Source: Knoellia subterranea KCTC 19937
Lineage (GTDB): Bacteria; Actinomycetota; Actinomycetes; Actinomycetales; Dermatophilaceae
Assembly (NCBI RefSeq): GCF_000768685.1
Contig: NZ_AVPK01000001.1
Span: forward strand, 620,001-684,000
DNA length: 64,000 nt
Direction of reading: 5' to 3'
Positions 62,177 through 64,000 of the stretch are shown here, piece by piece. Position 1 is the stretch's first letter; the number at the start of each line of letters is the position of its first letter. The position numbers were made by a program, and so were the translations under genes. A model generated the notes under the pieces. That model searched no databases, had not been told where the DNA came from, and saw only the letters and a program-made list of their open reading frames with translations.

Positions 62177-62202
62177 GTATGCCGTCCGCGGCTGGGTAGG
62201 GT
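62177..62202 (+). promoter_or_regulatory. Promoter region of amino-acid ABC operon with a repeat 12-mer
   Basis: TAGGGT (62197-62202) is a likely -10 box, giving a leader of about 50 nt with AAGGAG before the GTG. The repeat word GTATGCCGTCCG (62177-62188) occupies the -35/spacer region. Confidence 0.45.
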
Positions 62203-62255
62203 CGGCGCCAGTCGGTGTGGGTCGACCACGCCAACCTCTCACCAAGGAGTACCCC

Positions 62256-63092
62256 GTGAGCACCTCACGCACCCGCCGCGCCGGCGCCTTTGCCGCCTTG
62301 GCCCTCGTCTCCACCCTCGCCCTGGCCGCTTGCGGTTCCAGCGACGACGGTGGCTCGGACGCCGGCGCCACCAACGCCAGCGGCATCACCACGCTCGAGT
62401 CCGGAAAGCTCAAGGTCTGCACGCACCTGTCCTACAAGCCCTTCCAGTTCAAGGAGGGCTCGGACGTCGTCGGGTTCGACGTCGACCTCATGGACCTCGT
62501 CGCGAAGAAGCTCGGCCTCGAGCAGGAGATCGTCGACATCGACTTCGCCCAGATCACGTCCGGCGCCGTCTTCGCGGCGAAGAAGTGTGACGCCGCTGCC
62601 GCCGGTACGACCATCACGGACGAGCGCAAGAAGGCCATCCTCTTCTCCGACCCGTACTTCGACGCCACCCAGGCGCTCATAGTCAAGAAGGGCTCCGGCA
62701 TCACCGACCTGGCCGGCCTCAAGGGCAAGAAGCTGGGCGTCCAGACCGACACGACCGGTCAGTCGTACGCCGAGGAAAACAAGGGCGCCAACGGCTACGA
62801 GGTCGTCGTCTTCGACGACCTGTCGACCGAGATGGCGGGCGTCCTCGCCGGCCGTGTCGACGGTGCCGTCAACGACAACGGCGTCGTCTACGACTACGCC
62901 AAGGACAACCCGACGACCGAGGTCGTCAAGGAGTTCGACACGGGCGAGCAGTACGGCCTGATGTTCAAGCTCAACGACCCGAACGGCCAGAAGCTCGCCG
63001 ACACCGCCAACGAGGTCATCAAGGCCGCGCAGACGGACGGCACCTACAACACGATCTACAAGAAGTGGTTCGGGGTCGACGCCCCCAAGTGA
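62256..63092 (+). CDS. ABC transporter family 3 substrate-binding lipoprotein (polar amino acid)
   Basis: A 278-aa lipoprotein with lipobox LAAC (C26). SBP_bac_3 fold: KVCTHLSYKPFQFKEGSDVVGFDVDL and later ITDERKKAILFSDPYF and YNTIYKKWFG. It binds polar amino acids, maybe glutamate, glutamine or cystine, for the next permease. GTG with AAGGAG. A 10-bp GC stem separates it from the permease gene. Confidence 0.9.
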   Translation: MSTSRTRRAGAFAALALVSTLALAACGSSDDGGSDAGATNASGITTLESGKLKVCTHLSYKPFQFKEGSDVVGFDVDLMDLVAKKLGLEQEIVDIDFAQITSGAVFAAKKCDAAAAGTTITDERKKAILFSDPYFDATQALIVKKGSGITDLAGLKGKKLGVQTDTTGQSYAEENKGANGYEVVVFDDLSTEMAGVLAGRVDGAVNDNGVVYDYAKDNPTTEVVKEFDTGEQYGLMFKLNDPNGQKLADTANEVIKAAQTDGTYNTIYKKWFGVDAPK

Positions 63093-63109
63093 CCCTTCCC
63101 TGACGTCGG

Positions 63110-63144
63110 GGGCGGCGGTACGGTTTCGACCGGCCGCCGCCCCT
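63110..63144 (+). terminator. GC-rich hairpin between binding protein and permease
   Basis: GGGGCGGCGG (63110-63119) pairs with CCGCCGCCCC (63135-63144). No T-run follows. Similar in place to the hairpin at 30912 in the peptide ABC operon. Confidence 0.6.
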
Positions 63145-63182
63145 CGGCGTTGTGGCAGCCCGCCCCGTAGCCCGGAGGACCC

Positions 63183-64000
63183 ATGAGCACCACTGCAACA
63201 TCCGAGACGCCGGCCCCCGTGAAGAACAAGCTCTCACCGCGCCGGCGAGCACAACGCATTCGATGGATCCAGTACGCCGTCCTGGTGCTGGTTGTGCTCG
63301 CGCTGATCCTGACAGTGGACTGGAAGGCCGTTCACACCAGCTTCTTCAATGCCGAGGACATCAAGCTCACCTTCACGTCGGGTCTGGGCACCGCCGTGAA
63401 GAACACCTTGCTCTACACGGTCGGGGCCTTCGTCATCGGTTTGATCCTTGGCACGATCCTTGCCCTGATGCGACTGTCGTCGGTGGGGCCCTACCGCTGG
63501 ATCGCGACCGCGTGGATCGAGTTCTTCCGCGGACTCCCCGCCCTTCTGGTCCTGCTGGTGTTCGGCACCCTCTCCATCCCCTTCCCGGGTCTGGTCATCC
63601 CCTTCGATCCCTACGGAACGGTCTGGCTCGGACTGGGCATCGTCGCGTCGGCCTACATGGCCGAGACCATTCGCGCCGGCATCCAAGCCGTCTCCAAGGG
63701 ACAAGTGGAAGCCGCTCGGTCACTCGGCATGACGGCTGGTGCAGCCACCCGCAAGGTCGTGCTGCCCCAGGCGCTGCGAGTCGTCATTCCGCCGCTGACC
63801 AACGAGCTCATCCTGCTCATCAAGGACTCCTCGCTCGTCTTCATCCTCGGCATCTCTGCCGGCGGCTTCGAGCTCACGAAGTACGGACGTGACCTCGGCA
63901 ACCAGACCGCGAGCCTCACGCCGCTCACCGTGGCCGGACTGTGCTACCTGTTCATCACCTTGCCGCTGTCCCTCCTCGTCCGCCGCATGGAAGCCCGTCA
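63183..64000 (+). CDS. Amino-acid ABC transporter permease (3' end outside window)
   Basis: HisM/GlnP-type permease. After about 25 basic residues come five helices and the EAA loop VEAARSLGMTAGAATRKVVLPQALR, then IKDSSLVFILGI, a family hallmark. ATG preceded by GGAGG. The frame runs off the window end, and an ATPase gene would be expected next. Confidence 0.9.
   Translation, partial: MSTTATSETPAPVKNKLSPRRRAQRIRWIQYAVLVLVVLALILTVDWKAVHTSFFNAEDIKLTFTSGLGTAVKNTLLYTVGAFVIGLILGTILALMRLSSVGPYRWIATAWIEFFRGLPALLVLLVFGTLSIPFPGLVIPFDPYGTVWLGLGIVASAYMAETIRAGIQAVSKGQVEAARSLGMTAGAATRKVVLPQALRVVIPPLTNELILLIKDSSLVFILGISAGGFELTKYGRDLGNQTASLTPLTVAGLCYLFITLPLSLLVRRMEAR

Overview
The window is high-GC actinobacterial chromosome, most likely from the Micrococcales and perhaps Intrasporangiaceae-like. 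The support is very high GC, frequent GTG starts, many 4-bp ATGA/GTGA gene overlaps, TAGGGT-type -10 boxes placed 6-8 nt before the start codon (leaderless transcripts), and actinobacterial markers: mycothiol deacetylase mshB, the sigE-anti-sigma-htrA-tatB locus, an LpqW-like gene and a DUF3117 protein. Much of the order resembles, from memory, the Mycobacterium tuberculosis Rv1098c-Rv1224 interval, so most of this is vertically inherited backbone. No rRNA, tRNA, CRISPR array, prophage or insertion sequence was seen, and no gene-free stretch exceeds about 200 bases.

Layout. 1-5.9 kb: envelope-stress locus (O-methyltransferase divergent from sigE-anti-sigma-htrA-tatB), a YdhR-like protein, leucyl aminopeptidase and DUF3117. 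6-10.1 kb: an overlapping operon of two multi-span membrane proteins (one a PIG-V-like mannosyltransferase), an SRPBCC protein and a membrane-anchored DivIVA-like protein. 10.1-20.6 kb: lysine/DAP biosynthesis (dapE, dapD, dapC), a LOG-like protein, barstar, a lysozyme-like membrane protein, a TetR-MMPL exporter pair, citrate synthase and ferredoxin. 20.6-29 kb: GNAT, VanW, flavin reductase, mshB, LpqW-like, typA and a NUDIX hydrolase. 29-35.2 kb: a complete five-gene peptide-type ABC importer. 35.4-41.8 kb: pterin dehydratase, VIT-like transporter, amidotransferase, malQ, DUF3311 plus solute:sodium symporter. 41.8-45.4 kb: an accessory-looking block with higA, a frameshifted higB, a membrane methyltransferase, a P1B metal ATPase and its CmtR-type cadmium/lead sensor. 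45.4-64 kb: ychF, NUDIX, rmuC, VOC/TetR, FrnE, ispH, xseA-xseB, DUF4245, a glpX-pfkB-fumarase-carbonic anhydrase operon, a MOSC protein, ohr plus NAD(P)-binding protein, a GH1 beta-glucosidase and the start of a polar amino-acid ABC importer.

The most striking signal is not a gene. A short word, GTATGCCGTCCG, often extended to GGTATGCCGTCCGCTCACC, is scattered in both orientations through genes and intergenic DNA. I counted ten exact 12-mers and about 43 copies of the core GTATGCC/GGCATAC by eye. Inside genes it forces unusual Tyr/Ala codons (TAT GCC, GCA TAC). It reads as the peptide GERTAY in three unrelated proteins and forms the stem of a perfect 27-bp terminator hairpin. The distribution resembles that of DNA uptake sequences in Neisseria and Pasteurellaceae, but its function here is unknown.
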